Notes under the pieces: model-generated
Databases searched by the model: none
Told to the model about the DNA's origin: nothing
The model's input: the letters and a program-made list of their open reading frames with translations, nothing else
Shown: positions 1 to 11,624 of the stretch, in pieces
How the letters are laid out: each line of letters begins with the position of its first letter
How positions within the stretch are numbered: position 1 is the first letter of the stretch
Assembly (NCBI RefSeq): GCF_004379255.2
Contig: NC_056049.1
Location: 11,082,063-11,146,062, forward strand
Direction of reading: 5' to 3'
Source of the DNA: Salvia splendens
Taxonomy: Eukaryota > Streptophyta > Magnoliopsida > Lamiales > Lamiaceae
DNA: 64,000 nucleotides
Made by a program: the position numbers and the translations under genes

Positions 1-1
1 T

Positions 2-1159
2 GACCACCAGACCGGCGCAATCAACGGCGACTCATCATCGGGCCAAATTGGACTCGGGTTCGCTGTCCGAAACCAACCTCAACAACGGCCAAACCAGCCA
101 CCACCACGAGCAGCCGCACAACCACCCAACCGTCGAGGATTCAAACCCGATAAATCAAAGATGTGGTGCTCACACTGTGGAAAGAACAAACATACCAGAG
201 AAACGTGTTTTCTCCTCGTTAGATTCCCGGAGTGGTGGGATGAGAATCAAAAGGCAAAGGCACGGTTGGCAATCGGGATGGAGGATGGTGGCGGTGGACT
301 ATGTCCGCAAGGGGCGGGCAACCGGGAGGTCACCGTCACCCGTGGGAAAGTAGGGGACACCGGCCAGCAGCAGGGCGGAGGCGGCAGAGCCGGCAAGGCA
401 GCTGGAATTGGGGAGGCGGCTTTTGCCGAGAGAAAAGGAGGCGGCTCAATTGGAGGTATGGGATTAGGGTTGACAAATCCTAATCCCCAATTTAATTTGC
501 TATTTAGTCCTTCAAGTTCGATTGATGCTAAAAAAAAACCCCACTGCATGAGTCATTTTTATTCTAGCCCATGTAGTTCTAAGAGTATTCAATTTGAGCC
601 CCGAAAATTGCATACGAGACCCCAAAATAATGAATTTCGAGATAAAACCCCTAAAGTAGCTGAAAATACTTTCCTTAGCCCAAATCATTTTGCACCTTTG
701 GAGAATATCCCGATTGCCTGTATTGCCCAAAGTAGAACCGATTCTAAGAAAAGTGGATGGATTTTTGATTGTGGGGTGACTGATACTATGTCCTATGATA
801 GAGATGATTTTTCTGAATTTGATGGAGCGAAAAAAAGCCATATACAAACTGCTGATGGGGAATTAACTGTTGTGAATGGGAGTGGAACCATCGAAATTTC
901 TCCGACCTTAAAACTAAAAAATTGTCTATATGTGCCCAAATTATCCCATAAACTCATGTCTATCAGCCATATAACGAAAGAATTAAACTGTACATTACTG
1001 ATGCATCCAAATTTCTGTGTATTACAGGATATCGGGACGAGGAGGATAATTGGGCGTGGCACTGAGCGTCAAGGTCTCTATTATGTAGATGAGATTGCTC
1101 AACAAGGTGGCACCGCAATGCTTGCTCACGGATCTGCAAACCGGGAAGCTTGGTTGTGA
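2..1159 (+). pseudogene. copia gag C-terminus and protease (partial)
   Basis: The frame is open from the window edge. It holds a CCHC zinc knuckle, C-SHC-GKNKH-TRETC (around 164-205), that would bind RNA in the particle, then a low-complexity linker. Around 760-800 is the aspartic protease motif, read here as WIFDCGVTD where copia proteins normally have D-S/T-G-A; the second active-site position is cysteine, so activity is doubtful. The frame ends at a TGA replacing the Trp of the GAG-pre-integrase motif LWHRRLGHPS, whose remainder (HRRLGHPSS) follows directly. Confidence 0.85.
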
Positions 1160-1970
1160 CACCGCAGACTAGGGCATCCATCCTCGAGTTATTTAAAATT
1201 ACTTTTTCCAAAGTTTTCTCATTTTAAGGATATTACTTGTGAGTCTTGCGTTTTGGCGAAAAGCCACAGACAATCCTTTAGATCACGCGATACTCGTGTT
1301 GAGACTATTTTTTCTTTAGTACATGCGGATGTTTGGGGTCCCGCTCCTATTATTGGTGATCATGGTTTTAAGTATTTCCTTCTAGTTGTGGACGATTGCA
1401 CTAGATTAACTTGGGTATATTTTTTGAAACATAAATCTGAAGTCTTCGAAAAATTTACTCACTTTTTTACTTTGATCCAGACACAATTCCAAACCGGTAT
1501 CAAAATCCTTAGATCCGACAATGGTAGGGAATTTGTTAATAAAGAAATGACAAATTTTTTTAAGGAAAAAGGATTAGTTCATCAAACTACTTGTCCCTAT
1601 ACACCTAAACAAAATGGGTAGCAGAGAGAAAGAATAGGGTAATCCTAGAGATCACAAGAGCCCTGTTTTTTGACTCAGGAGTCCCGAAGTTTCTGTGGCC
1701 CGAAGCTGTTGCTACTGCTGTCTATCTAATTAATCATCTGCCCTCTAAAATATTAGGTATGAAAACTCCTCTACAGATTCTTTCATCTTTAACTAATATT
1801 CCGACACCTCTCACTCTTCCGCTCAAAATCTTTGGTTATTCTGTTTATGTGCATGTGCCAAAACTTGAAAGAACTAAATTTTCTGCATGTGCAATAAAAT
1901 GAGTTTTCTTGGGGTATGGGATAAATCAGAGAGGGTATGATGCTATCACCCAGGGTCTAGGAAAATTATA
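1160..1970 (+). pseudogene. copia GAG-pre-integrase and integrase core (broken)
   Basis: HRRLGHPSS followed by a CESCVLAKSH zinc-finger end (1160-1270) is the integrase N-terminus. The catalytic core follows: VHADVWGPAP (first Asp), LRSDNGREF (second Asp, near 1510) and, after a 1-base loss at about 1618, VAERKNRVILE with the third catalytic Glu. The core continues through PEAVATAVYLINHLPSK to FLGYG near 1915. A TGA replaces the Cys of KCVFLGYG near 1902, and another frame change is needed at about 1930. Family assignment is secure; it is not functional. Confidence 0.85.
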
Positions 1971-1976
1971 ACAACC

Positions 1977-3999
1977 ATGAATTGCAATTTTCTAGAGAGT
2001 GAATATTTTTATACCAAACCTCGGGGTCAGGGGGAGAATCATGGTAAGGGGGGGTGTGAAATAATTCGACCCCTCAATTTGTCGGTGCCACACCTAAACA
2101 TCTTGACCGCGAAACTAACAGAGCAAGCTAGTGTCACCGCCGAGCCAGTCATGTCTGTTGTAGAGCCTCCTCAAACGCCTATGCCCGAATCTTCTCCTTC
2201 AGTGATATCTAAGTTAATTCTTGAAACTAGCTCAGATAATACCATTATTACCCCTGACGAGTCTGGTATAGATGAGAGTGAGAATGCAACAATTGATGGT
2301 GATACTGGCCGTTTTGTGCTCCCTCCAAGAAGCACTCGCGGCATCCCGACTAAGAGATACAGTCCTCAAAGGATTCGCAAAAGCAGATATTCTATGGCAA
2401 ACCTGGCCAAAGCCAATCTAACTGAAATGGCTAGGGCATTTGAAGCAGCTCTTTATGAGCAGGAGGAAATCCCATACACAGCCGAGGAGGCCATGAAAAT
2501 TCCTCGTTGGAAGGAAGCAATGCTAGTAGAGATGCGGGCCCTACTGAAGAGTAATACATGGGAGGTTTGTCTGAAACCTGATGGAGTTCGAACAGTGGGG
2601 TGTAGATGGGTCTTCACCATCAAACGGAGGCCGGATGGGTCGATTGAAAGGTATAAGGTGAGACTGGTGGCCAAAGGGTACACTCAGACCTATGGGGTTG
2701 ATTATGCCGAGACATTCTCACCAGTGGCAAAAATGAGCACTATTCGAGTACATTTTTCGATATCAGCAACCAAGGAGTGGCCATTGCATCAGTTCGACGT
2801 GTACGGCCTTTTTACATAGAGAACTACAAAAGCCCATCTATATGGAAGCACCTCCCGGATTTACTGGGGAATTCGAAGGAGGTAAGGTCCGCAAATTAAA
2901 ACGGACACTGTACGGGATAAAAGAGTCACCTAGAGCATGATTTGGGAGATTTACAGAGGTGATGAAAAAATATGGGTACAAGCAAAGCAACTCTGATCAT
3001 ACCTTGTTCTTGAAGAAAAGAGAAGGAAAAATCACTTGTCTGATCATCTATGTAGATGATATGATAATCACTGGCGATGACGAAGAAGAGATAGCCCAGC
3101 TAAGAAAGAATTTATTCGCAGAATTTGAGATGAAGGACTTGGGGCTTCTGAAATACTTCCTGGGTATAGAAGTTCTAAGATCAAAAAGGGGAATCTTCAT
3201 CGGTCAGAAGAAGTATGTTTTAGATCTTCTAACTGAAACATGATTACTGGATTGTAAGCTGACAGACACTCCTATGGTTCAGAATCACGGTTTACGGATA
3301 GTTGAAGGAGCTGAAACTACTCACTGCACCAGATACCAGCGTCTAGTTGGGAAACTGATGTACTTGTCCCATACTAGACCCGATATAGCCTACGCAGTTA
3401 GGGTGGTCAGTCAGTTCATGCATGCACCTCAAGTAGCTCACTGGGAAGCAGCTCTGAGGATCGTTCGGTACTTAAAGGGGACAGTAGGTCATGGAATTCT
3501 GTTTGAGAATCATGGACATCTGGAAATTCATGGGTTTACCGATGCTGACTAGGCAGGAAACCCAAATGACAGAAAATCAACAGATGGTTACTTCACCTTT
3601 GTGGGAGGGAACCTTGTCACATGGCGAAGCAAGAAACAAAAGGTAGTAGCTTTGTCGAGTGCTGAAGCTGAGTTTCGAGGTATTAAAAGTAGATTGACAG
3701 AGATTCTATGGTTGAAGAAATTGATGACTGAGTTGGATTTGAACTCCAAAAATTCGTGCAAGTTGTTCAGTGATAATAAAGCGGCAATCAGTATATCCGA
3801 GAATCCAGTCCAGCATGACCGCACGAAACATGTCGAGGTGGATCGACATTTCATCAAGGACAATATAGAGGCAAAAACAGTAGAACTTCCTTTTGTGAGA
3901 TCAGAAGACCAATTGGCAGATATGCTCACAAAAGCTGTCGATGCAAGGAACTTCCGTGAAGTATTGGGCAAGTTAAGAATGTATGATCACATTACTTAA
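1977..3999 (+). pseudogene. copia reverse transcriptase and RNase H (broken)
   Basis: The reverse transcriptase opens with KEAMLVEMRALLKSNTWEV and GCRWVFTIKRRPDG (2510-2640). The catalytic box LIIYVDDMIITGDD lies near 3040-3075, and TRPDIAYAV near 3375. RNase H follows with GFTDAD, STDGYFTFVGG, SSAEAEF, DNKAA and KHVEVDRHFI, ending at a normal stop (3997-3999) just before the polypurine tract. Stops at about 2817 (with a frameshift), 2938 (Trp to TGA), 3241 (Gly to TGA) and 3550 (Trp to TAG) break it. Confidence 0.9.
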
Positions 4000-4000
4000 C

Positions 4001-4011
4001 TTGAGGGGGAG
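4001..4011 (+). other. Polypurine tract of the copia relict
   Basis: Purine-rich TTGAGGGGGAG directly precedes the TGTTGG start of the 3' LTR, the expected primer site for plus-strand DNA synthesis. Confidence 0.85.
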
Positions 4012-4204
4012 TGTTGGAAGGAAATCACAGGATTGAAGGAAATCACACAAATTAGGAAATTGATATATTCCTTGATTTTGTATATTTATTGATTCCATGT
4101 TTAGGGAAAATCTTGCCATCTATAGGGATTCCTTAGCCTATTTAAAGGCATGTATATTGTGCCAAAATAATAGAAGTTGAATGAATACAATACTGATTTT
4201 CAAC
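4012..4204 (+). repeat. 3' LTR of the copia relict (about 193 bp)
   Basis: Starts TGTTGGAAGG right after the polypurine tract and ends TTTTCAACA, giving the usual TG...CA ends. The partner LTR is outside the window, so the right boundary rests on the CA terminus only. A short LTR like this is common in small copia lineages. Confidence 0.7.
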
Positions 4205-4364
4205 AGCGGGATTGGGTCATCATGCATGTGTGACATTTTCCGATGGTGCACATACGACCATCTCCGCCAATTGTGTCTCGTTCTGAATGTGTGTGGAAGC
4301 GTGTGCCTCGTCCTTGAAATAAATGACTATTTCCTTTTTTATTGAATTGTTAGAGTTGATTAAT

Positions 4365-6030
4365 AAACGATCTGATTGAAGAGTCTTAATACTTTTTCAA
4401 AGTTGTTTCTTAACTTCACACTTAAACTATTTAAATTTCTCAAAGGCCTCAAATTTATGTTTCATAAAATACACATATTCATACCTTGATAAATTATCAG
4501 TAATGAAGTACGAATAACCATCTCTTGCTTAAGTTGGAAACGGTCCACACACATCTGTATGAATCAACTCTAGCAAATCCTTAGCACACTCCCCTTTCCC
4601 AGGAAATTATTACTTGTCATTTTTCCTTTGAGATATAATTCACAAGCTCCATATTATTCTAAATCAAATGAAGTGAGATAGTCTAACTTTCTCAATCTTG
4701 CTATTCTTTTCTCATTAATATGACCAAGTCTGCAGTGCCAAGGATGAGTTGCATTATTCGTATTACATAGTTTAGGCCTTTTGTTTTGCACATTGAGAAT
4801 ATTTCGTTTGTATTCAAGCATATATAATCCATTTTCAAGAGTGACATTCCCATAAAACAATCCATTAAAAGAAAACAAGCATAAGCTGTTTGCAAAATGG
4901 AAGGAAAACCTTCAATGTCTAACATCGGAATGGAAATAATATTCTTAGAAATAACTGGAACGAAATAACAATTGAAAAATTCTAGTCTATGTCCCGAGGG
5001 AAGATCCAATCTGTAAGTCCCCACGCATTCGACAGCAACTCTTGCTCCATTCCCAACAGGCAAATCAACTTCTCCATGCCTCACTTTCCTGCAGTCACTT
5101 AGACCCTGCACATTATTACAAATGTGTGAGCCACAAGCTGTATCTAATACCTAAGATTGTGAATTATTCATAGACATATTTATTTCAATGACAAACATAC
5201 CTGAGCTCCCACTTTCTGCACCTAGTGCCTTGAATTTTGGGTAGTCTCTCTTCCAATGTCTCTTCTCATGACAGAAAAGACACTCATCCTTTGATAATTT
5301 GACTTCTTCTTAGCCCCTCCACTCTTAGGCTTTAGAACAACATCCTTATATGCTTTTTTCTTCTATTGTTGCTTATTCTTCCATTTGGAAGACTTCGCAA
5401 AAAAGCTCACCATGAGCACAGATTTTACTTTAGCAGCGGAAGACTCATAAGTCTTAAGCATGTTGTGCAATTCTGGCAGCCCAACCTTCGTGTTGTTCAT
5501 GTTGAAATTCACAATGAAATTTTTAAAACTGCTAGGAAGAGACTGAAGACTTAGATTTGTTGAGATATTTGCGGGGAGCACCGTTCCAATCGATGCTAAC
5601 CTCTCAATCAAATCAATCATTTTCAGCATATGCTCATAAACCTTGCCTCCAGCATGTAGCTTGCACTTGAAGAGATCGCGAAGTATCACATACCCTATAG
5701 TTTGAGCTTGTGAAGCATACAACTCTCCAAGTGCTTAAAAATTTCATATGGAAACATGTGCTCATGGTTTCTTTGGAGTTCCAAACTCATAGAAGACATC
5801 ATGACACACTGAGCATCAGATGCATTATCAACGTGTTTCTGATGAGCTTCAACGTTAAACGTAGCAAACTCAGGAGATTCCTTATTGGGGATGACACCTA
5901 TAGGATTGTCCAAGACATACTCAACCTTGTCATGCCTTAGCACCAAGCGCAAACAACAGAGCCAATTCGTGAAATTTGACCCAGTCAACTTGTTTGTTTC
6001 CATCAAACATTTGTAAGCCAAGTTTGACAT
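4365..6030 (-). pseudogene. copia gag, protease and integrase N-terminus (relict)
   Basis: Reading leftwards, gag starts at the ATG at 6030 (MSNLAYKCLMETNKLTGSN), runs through a UBN2-type gag (SLPSSFKNFIVNFNMNN near 5500) and a damaged zinc knuckle (CHEKRHWKRDYP near 5240, last Cys replaced by Tyr). A protease region follows (VLDTACGSHICNNVQGL near 5110-5155), then the GAG-pre-integrase [15 protein letters not shown] (about 4700-4740) and the start of integrase to about 4365. Several frames and stops interrupt it. This copy preserves the gag that the 38 kb copy has lost. Confidence 0.85.
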
Positions 6031-7003
6031 ATTATCTGAACAGAAAAATATAATGAAAAACAAATTAGAAAAGCATACAAAGATCACATTCGTATCACTA
6101 ACCAAACAAGAGTTTATTGTATTGATTAGCTCCCACTAATTTTAACATATATTATGTCCCCCAAACATAAAATACGAATTTATATCAAATATAAATTTTA
6201 GTGGTCGTCTATATTATTGCAGCCCCTGCTTTGGCTGATCACTACAATAATATCACAAGGTAGGCCTCCAAGCCAATTGCAACAACTATTTTTACAATTT
6301 TTGGTTTATTAATCCAATTAATATGCATCCATAAACTATTTAGGTCGCTTTGGCGTCACTAAACAATTTAAGCAAGTCAACCCCATCACACGAAGCCAAC
6401 CATGCATCTATGAATAAGCCTAGGCCTTGTGGATTTAGAGTAAACGCTTTGGCGTAAAACTCGAGGTCGAAAAGGCTAGGAACATCAAACAATTATGATG
6501 GACGATGCGTTTGTTTCAAAAACAATACTTATATTTTATAGGGAAAAAGTGTGATACTAGTTGTGAATATAATATCCAATATTAAAACTCAAACAATTAC
6601 TGGGCGCCACCTACCCATACATAGTATAACATGGACTACAAATACTAGGCGCCGTCTACCCAGGCATAGTATAACACGGACTGCACATACTAGGCTCCGC
6701 CTATCCAAACATAGTATAAAACGGACTACACATAGTGGGCGCCGCCTACCCAAACATAGTATAACACGGTCTCTAACTAGTATAGTTAAATAATGATAAG
6801 CATAAATCAAATAGCATGCTAACAAAACAAATAATGCTCAACAAATAAAATCAAATTTTATTCTCTAATTAAGTGTGGACTAATAATTCACATTAATTCT
6901 AAATTAACATTAATTATACATTAATATAAATTGTAATTTATCAATCTAAATGATAATCAATTAATGTCATTGAGATTATACATAGTATAAATAGGCTACT
7001 GCC
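6031..7003 (-). other. Leader of the copia relict (no gene)
   Basis: This AT-rich untranslated leader upstream of gag matches 48499-49260 and 38801-38923 of the second copy. It contains the empty-site version of the insertion point used by the 9.57 kb element at 38924. I see no coding sequence in it apart from the 45-bp tandem repeats listed separately. Confidence 0.7.
6601..6770. repeat. 45-bp tandem repeat in the copia leader (four units)
   Basis: Units begin at about 6601, 6646, 6691 and 6736, each reading close to GGCGCCGCCTACCCAAACAT then AGTATAACACGGACTACA. The second family copy has three units at 48956-49080, so unit number varies between copies. Confidence 0.85.
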
Positions 7004-7006
7004 TTA

Positions 7007-7023
7007 GAGCATCCACAACGGTG
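7007..7023 (+). repeat. Left terminal inverted repeat of the Harbinger element
   Basis: GAGCATCCACAACGGTG, preceded by the TTA duplication. It matches the complement of 8771-8787 at 16 of 17 positions. Confidence 0.85.
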
Positions 7024-7546
7024 GTGGCCCAACCCGCGTCCGTCCGCGCCGCTGGTACGGACGTGTCTCGCCGCCGCTGCTCGATGCATCAAGCAGCCGT
7101 GCCAGCGAGTAGGACACGTGGCGCGCGGCGATTGGGCAACGGCATAGCCGTTGCTTTTGAATTTTTTTAATTAAAAATCGGTTTTTAATTAAAAAACCGA
7201 TTAAAAAAATTCACTTCCCAAAACAAATATATTCGTTTATTACCGTTTTTTACCACTTTTTAATTTTTTTTTCACCAAAAATATACACTTTTATCTATAA
7301 ATACCCTCACTTTCACACCCAAAAATTCACATCAAACTACACAATTCTCATCTTCATTCTCCCATATCCATTCTCATATTCATTCTCCCATATCCATTTT
7401 CATCGTCATTCTCTCATACCCTACAACATAACAATATCCGGCCAAGGCGATGACCACCCGCCCTCTCACGGTTGGAACCCTGAATGGTTCGGTTCACAAC
7501 CGTTTCCTAGTCCGGAAACGGAATATTTGGCCCTCCTCAAACCTAA

Positions 7547-8437
7547 GATTCGGGCGTTTCGGGTGGCTACCGGCCATACCAAATCGACGACCAAGGTGCC
7601 TCTGAAGGGCGATACGGGTGGACACCGGAGCCTAGGCCGATCGCCCCCTCCCAAACTCCATCTCCTCCTACTCGCGGTGTCCGCACACTGTACACTCCGG
7701 TGGAGATGGATAAATTGTTCAAGGCGTACTTGGAAATCTCCGAAGATGCGGTGGTTGGCACGAACCAATCCGGCGATCACTTTTGGTGGCGCGTCTCTTG
7801 CCGGTACAATGAAAACCGGCCGCCGGGAAAGATCGAGCGCAACGAGAGTATGGTGGTCAACTCCATCGGCCGAGCCAACGAAGAAATTGGCAAGTTTAAT
7901 GGCTATTTCTTCCAAGAGACGCGGAATGCCGGGAGCGGCCGGAGCGAGGTCGACATCATCACTGTCTCGCTGAGCACCTACCAATCCATGAACGACAAGT
8001 CGTTCAAGTACCTCAACGTTTGGCAGGACACGCGGACGCACCCGAAGTATATGGGAGGCGTAACATCCTCCTCTAGCGGCTCCTCCAAACGATCAAGGTC
8101 GGTATCCCTATCCGACGCCGGCTCCGAAGAAGTGGCTAGCCAACTCGCCGGAGCTATCTTGGGTAGCCCCGACGTCGGACCAAGTGGATCCCGACGCCGA
8201 CCGCAAGGAAGGAAGAAGGCGGCGGCCGACCGCCGTCGCGCCGCGACTCCATCTGCCCCCGCTCCCGAACCCGCTCCCTATGCGCCACCTCCAAGCCCGA
8301 ACAACTCGCTGTGGATGCTCTTAGGCCAACTCAATATGGCCTATAGGTCAACTATGACCCCCACGCAACTTCAAACGCACGAGACCATGATATTGAGTCT
8401 CCAAAAACAATTGGGGTTAGTACCTCCGGATAAGTAG
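7547..8437 (+). pseudogene. Harbinger ORF1 (Myb/SANT-like DNA-binding protein), N-terminus out of frame
   Basis: The frame is open from 7547 to a stop at 8435-8437; the first ATG is at 7700 (245 residues from there). The SANT-like part reads EMDKLFKAYLEISEDAVVGT then NQSGDHFWWRVSCRYNE, followed by NEEIGKFNGYFFQ and SFKYLNVW, the usual layout of PIF/Pong ORF1 proteins. These help the transposase bind DNA and enter the nucleus. A Ser/Arg-rich and Pro-rich region and a QLNMAYR...MILSLQKQLGL end follow. The expected upstream sequence (DDHPPSHGWNPEWFGSQPF, from about 7449) is in another frame, and a TAA at 7544 separates the two. Its likely start codon reads ATA at 7434. Confidence 0.75.
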
Positions 8438-8770
8438 TCTTCCTGGGGTAATATTAGCCAATAATTATGTAATTTTTAATTTTTAGGAGTTTAATTATGT
8501 AATTTTTAATTTTTAGTATTTTAATTATGTATTTTTTAATTTTTAGGATTTTAATTATTTCTTTTTTATTTTATTTGTAATTTGTAATATTTATTGTGGT
8601 TTTTTTAATGAATTTTAATATTATGAAAATGTTTTTGTTTAATTGAATTTTAAATTAAATTGTGCTCGTCCTTGCGGAAGAGTACAGCTGTGGATGTGGG
8701 TGTTGTGCTCTTGCCAGAGAGCAGGCATGAATAGTGTCGCCGGGCCCACAACCGTGCTCGTTGGCAAGAG

Positions 8771-8787
8771 CACAGTTGTGGATGCTC
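8771..8787 (-). repeat. Right terminal inverted repeat of the Harbinger element
   Basis: Complement reads GAGCATCCACAACTGTG and is followed by the TTA duplication at 8788-8790. The subterminal region repeats the motif in degraded form near 8690-8715. Confidence 0.85.
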
Positions 8788-8962
8788 TTACGCCCATGTA
8801 CAGTGACGCAACAATAAAATAAACAGCCCAACTGCTTGATTATTTTAGGGCCCCAAAAGTGTAGCCCAACTGATTTTAAAACCGACCCAGTCATATTATT
8901 TCAATCTTGGCCCATATTCATAGCCTACTACCATAGTTTGCAACTTGTCCAATATTAGATGC

Positions 8963-8995
8963 CTTGTCTAGATTATTTAGGAAAATCTAGACAAG
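8963..8995. repeat. Perfect 12-bp inverted repeat at the rearranged LTR end
   Basis: CTTGTCTAGATT (8963-8974) and AATCTAGACAAG (8984-8995) are separated by 9 bases. Part of this sequence also occurs in one orientation in the start of the 3' LTR (17112-17135), which shows that the left end holds an inverted scrap of the missing LTR start. Confidence 0.8.
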
Positions 8996-9003
8996 TTTCA
9001 ATC

Positions 9004-11609
9004 TATACATGCCTTAAGTCCAATATTACAAAATGATCAGAGCCTAATCTATTACAATCGGAAGTGAAAGATGTGCAAGTCTCGGGCAGCCCGTTGGACT
9101 GCAAGCATCCCAACAAAGTCCAAGACAACACCAATATCCCCAAATGAATGTTCCTACATAAAATGGGCAGTTAGTAGAAACTATTATAGCTAATGCCAAG
9201 ATCAAAATATAAAGTAGTATGGATTAAAGAGGACTTCATTTATGAGGACTCACACATTATATCCAAATAAAATATGAGGAGATTGCAAGTGGGTAGTATG
9301 CATTTAATGCATATAATCTTTGCATATCTCTGTTAAGAAGATTGAGGGGGTAGATTATGCCAAGTAAACAAGTAAGATATCAAATCTCCGCAGGAGATCA
9401 AAACTTATCAAAATAAGAGATTTTTATATCATAGCCTACTACCATAGTTTGCAACTTGTCCAAGGATGACAACTATATATAACCCTAAAGTCTTTACAAG
9501 TATCGAACACCCAAACTTCTCTTCACACACACACCAACAAATCGAATGGGAGAACAAGAATCAGAGACGGGGGAGTATTGCGGATGATTATAGGATCAGA
9601 CTCCACAATCCAACAACACTTTGTTCCCATATCAAAAAGGTAAACCCCAAGCCTCCCTTTTCTTTCATATTCATATATGTACAAGCATATGCATATATAA
9701 TTTGTAAGTAGAATCTGTCCAAGTAACATTAACCAATACACAACAAGTTTAACATCATCTCCCACCACCAAACCATCCATAATAGTAAGACAAATGCCCC
9801 AAGTCACCAAGTTCATGAAGTAAAATGGAGGAAGCATACACTTTAAAGAATAGTCAATTGGAAAACTTATCTCATGAGTACGAATCTGCCGGATTTCCGG
9901 CGATGGCTCTTTGGCAGCCCGTAGACGACGTGGGTAGCCCTACACCCTCATGACTGTCAATAAATTCACAATCTCGATGAATCTACAAGATGAATCTACA
10001 AGATGAAAACACAAAACATTTAAATCAAAGGTTTAATCTTAAGGAGAAGAAAATAAAATTGAAATAGAATGAAGTTAACTTCACTTTGCTTGTCAAAACC
10101 GGCGGAGAGGCGGCCGGTGAGAACTGACGGAGAGAGTGCAGCAGCAGGGGTTTTCCACTGCGTGCAGCAACGGCGTGGGGAGGAGGCCGAAGCCGCTGCC
10201 TGTGCATGCACAGCAGCGGCGGCGGTAGATCGGGAGAGAGAGGGGGCGGTGGCGTGAGCTATAGACAAGAGAGAGAGGAGCGAGAGGGAGAGGAGAAAGA
10301 GGGGGAAAGGAGAAGGGACAGACGGAGGGGGGAGAAAGAGACACCACCGGAGGCGGCGGTGGACGACGGCTCTGGCCAAGTGAGTTATGATTGCACCAAA
10401 TTTAGAAAATTAAGGAGTCCTAGACCAGTTTAGAAAATAATATCTTTTGGGAAGAAATCAAATTTCGGTAATCTAGCATGCGCCAAATTAATTATGGAAG
10501 AAGGAGCATCAAACAATACATGAGTTTTTAGGAATTTCTTAAAGAACAGTGAAAATGAAAAGGGCTTAATTAGGAGGCATACATTCCTATTAAAGTTTAA
10601 GAATTTCTTGAAGTCTAATTAATATATTATATTATACTTTTTTTTGTTCTAAAAGGTTATCTTTGCATGTTAAAGTTGGAGCGAGAATTTCAAGTTAAGG
10701 AAATTAGATGAACGAGGTGAGCTTTCTTATACTAAAAATACAAATTATATTTTATGAAAATAAGAACACATGTTCATGATTTTTAAAGATGTTGTCTTGC
10801 CATAAGTATATTTGTGTATGATGCCTATCTGTTTGGCTAAGGCCAAGTGAATTATGAATGATGATATATAAGTCGAATTCGGGTCCCAGTGAGGGTGGTG
10901 TCCCCGCTCGGACTAGTTTACACGGGATACCTCTGACCGTGAATGGCAGAGAAGGTGACCGTGGAAGGTGGCCACCTTCCCGGCACGAGAAACCTCTGTC
11001 ATGATGGGCAGAGAAGGTGATCGCGCGAGAACACCATCTCGGCGGCACAAGTGATCAGATATGGTTAAGTACAGGAAAAAGGGGCTGCAGCCCAATGTTA
11101 ATATTTTTAGTAAGCTCGGGTCTTTCAATAAAACCCCCGAGTACTACTGTGATGATGGCTTGACAATATTTTCAAATGTATATTGTATATTTCGGCAATG
11201 TTTTCACTGAGTAATTTTGTACTCAGCCCTGCATATATTTCTAAATGTGCAGGTTGAGCAGCGAAGTGGTGGAGAAGTGCTATTGAGACAAGACATTTAA
11301 TTCACTCAGATTTTGACTCTCGGAGGTTCATGTCTTCATGCATGGAACCGCGTTCATTTGCTTCCGTTGTGCATCTTAAAAGACTCAAGTATATTTTGTT
11401 CAAAACTATGATATTTTGAAATTTTTACAAACAATTACTCGAGTTTTCATGATCGAGTATCTTTTCTACTATGTATCAGCACTTGATTAGTCATGTCTCG
11501 CAATCAATGTTTGATTTTATTTTCCCTTAATTCTTTTCCCGCTTCTTATACCCCCGTCCCTAGTCACGGTTCCCCGACTATGCTATCCTTAGCAAGTGCG
11601 GTCGTGACA
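9004..11609 (+). repeat. 5' LTR of the Tekay-like element (truncated at its start)
   Basis: Matches 17209-20048 at about 97-98% by eye. Compared with the 3' LTR it lacks the first 215 bp and a block of about 300 bp (present at 18551-18847). It ends GGTCGTGACA directly before the primer-binding site. A GA-rich tract (10230-10350) and short open frames occur identically in both LTRs and are not genes. Confidence 0.88.
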
Positions 11610-11612
11610 GAG

Positions 11613-11624
11613 TGGTATCAGAGC
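11613..11624 (+). other. Primer-binding site (initiator Met tRNA), Tekay-like element
   Basis: TGGTATCAGAGC lies three bases after the 5' LTR end and matches the 3' end of plant initiator tRNA-Met, the primer for minus-strand synthesis. Confidence 0.9.

Larger units (their letters stand above)
1..4204 (+). mobile_element. Decayed Ty1/copia retrotransposon, 5' end outside window
   Basis: Domain order gag zinc knuckle, protease, integrase, reverse transcriptase, RNase H, polypurine tract and 3' LTR on the + strand identifies a Ty1/copia element. The 5' LTR and most of gag lie left of the window, so no target-site duplication can be tested. The coding region has at least five in-frame stops (near 1157, 1902, 2938, 3241 and 3550) and frameshifts near 1618, 1930 and 2815, so it cannot make a polyprotein. 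Three of the stops replace conserved tryptophans. Confidence 0.93.
7007..8787 (+). mobile_element. PIF/Harbinger-type DNA transposon, ORF1-only (non-autonomous)
   Basis: Terminal inverted repeats GAGCATCCACAAC-N-GTG lie at both ends and are flanked by the 3-bp duplication TTA (7004-7006 and 8788-8790), the hallmark of PIF/Harbinger insertion. The 1,781-bp element carries a Myb/SANT-like ORF1 but no DDE transposase ORF2. It therefore depends on a transposase from elsewhere. It sits in the leader of the minus-strand copia relict. Confidence 0.85.

Noticed and set aside
7466..8041. 191-codon minus-strand frame in the Harbinger element
   Set aside because: Antisense shadow of ORF1 in a GC-rich region.
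9466..9837. 81- and 104-codon frames repeated at 17665-18036
   Set aside because: Identical in both LTRs of the Tekay-like element, overlapping on opposite strands, no motif.
10020..10433. Overlapping 75-119 codon frames on both strands
   Set aside because: They lie over a GA/CT-rich tract of an LTR and recur in the other LTR near 18231-18653; composition explains them.
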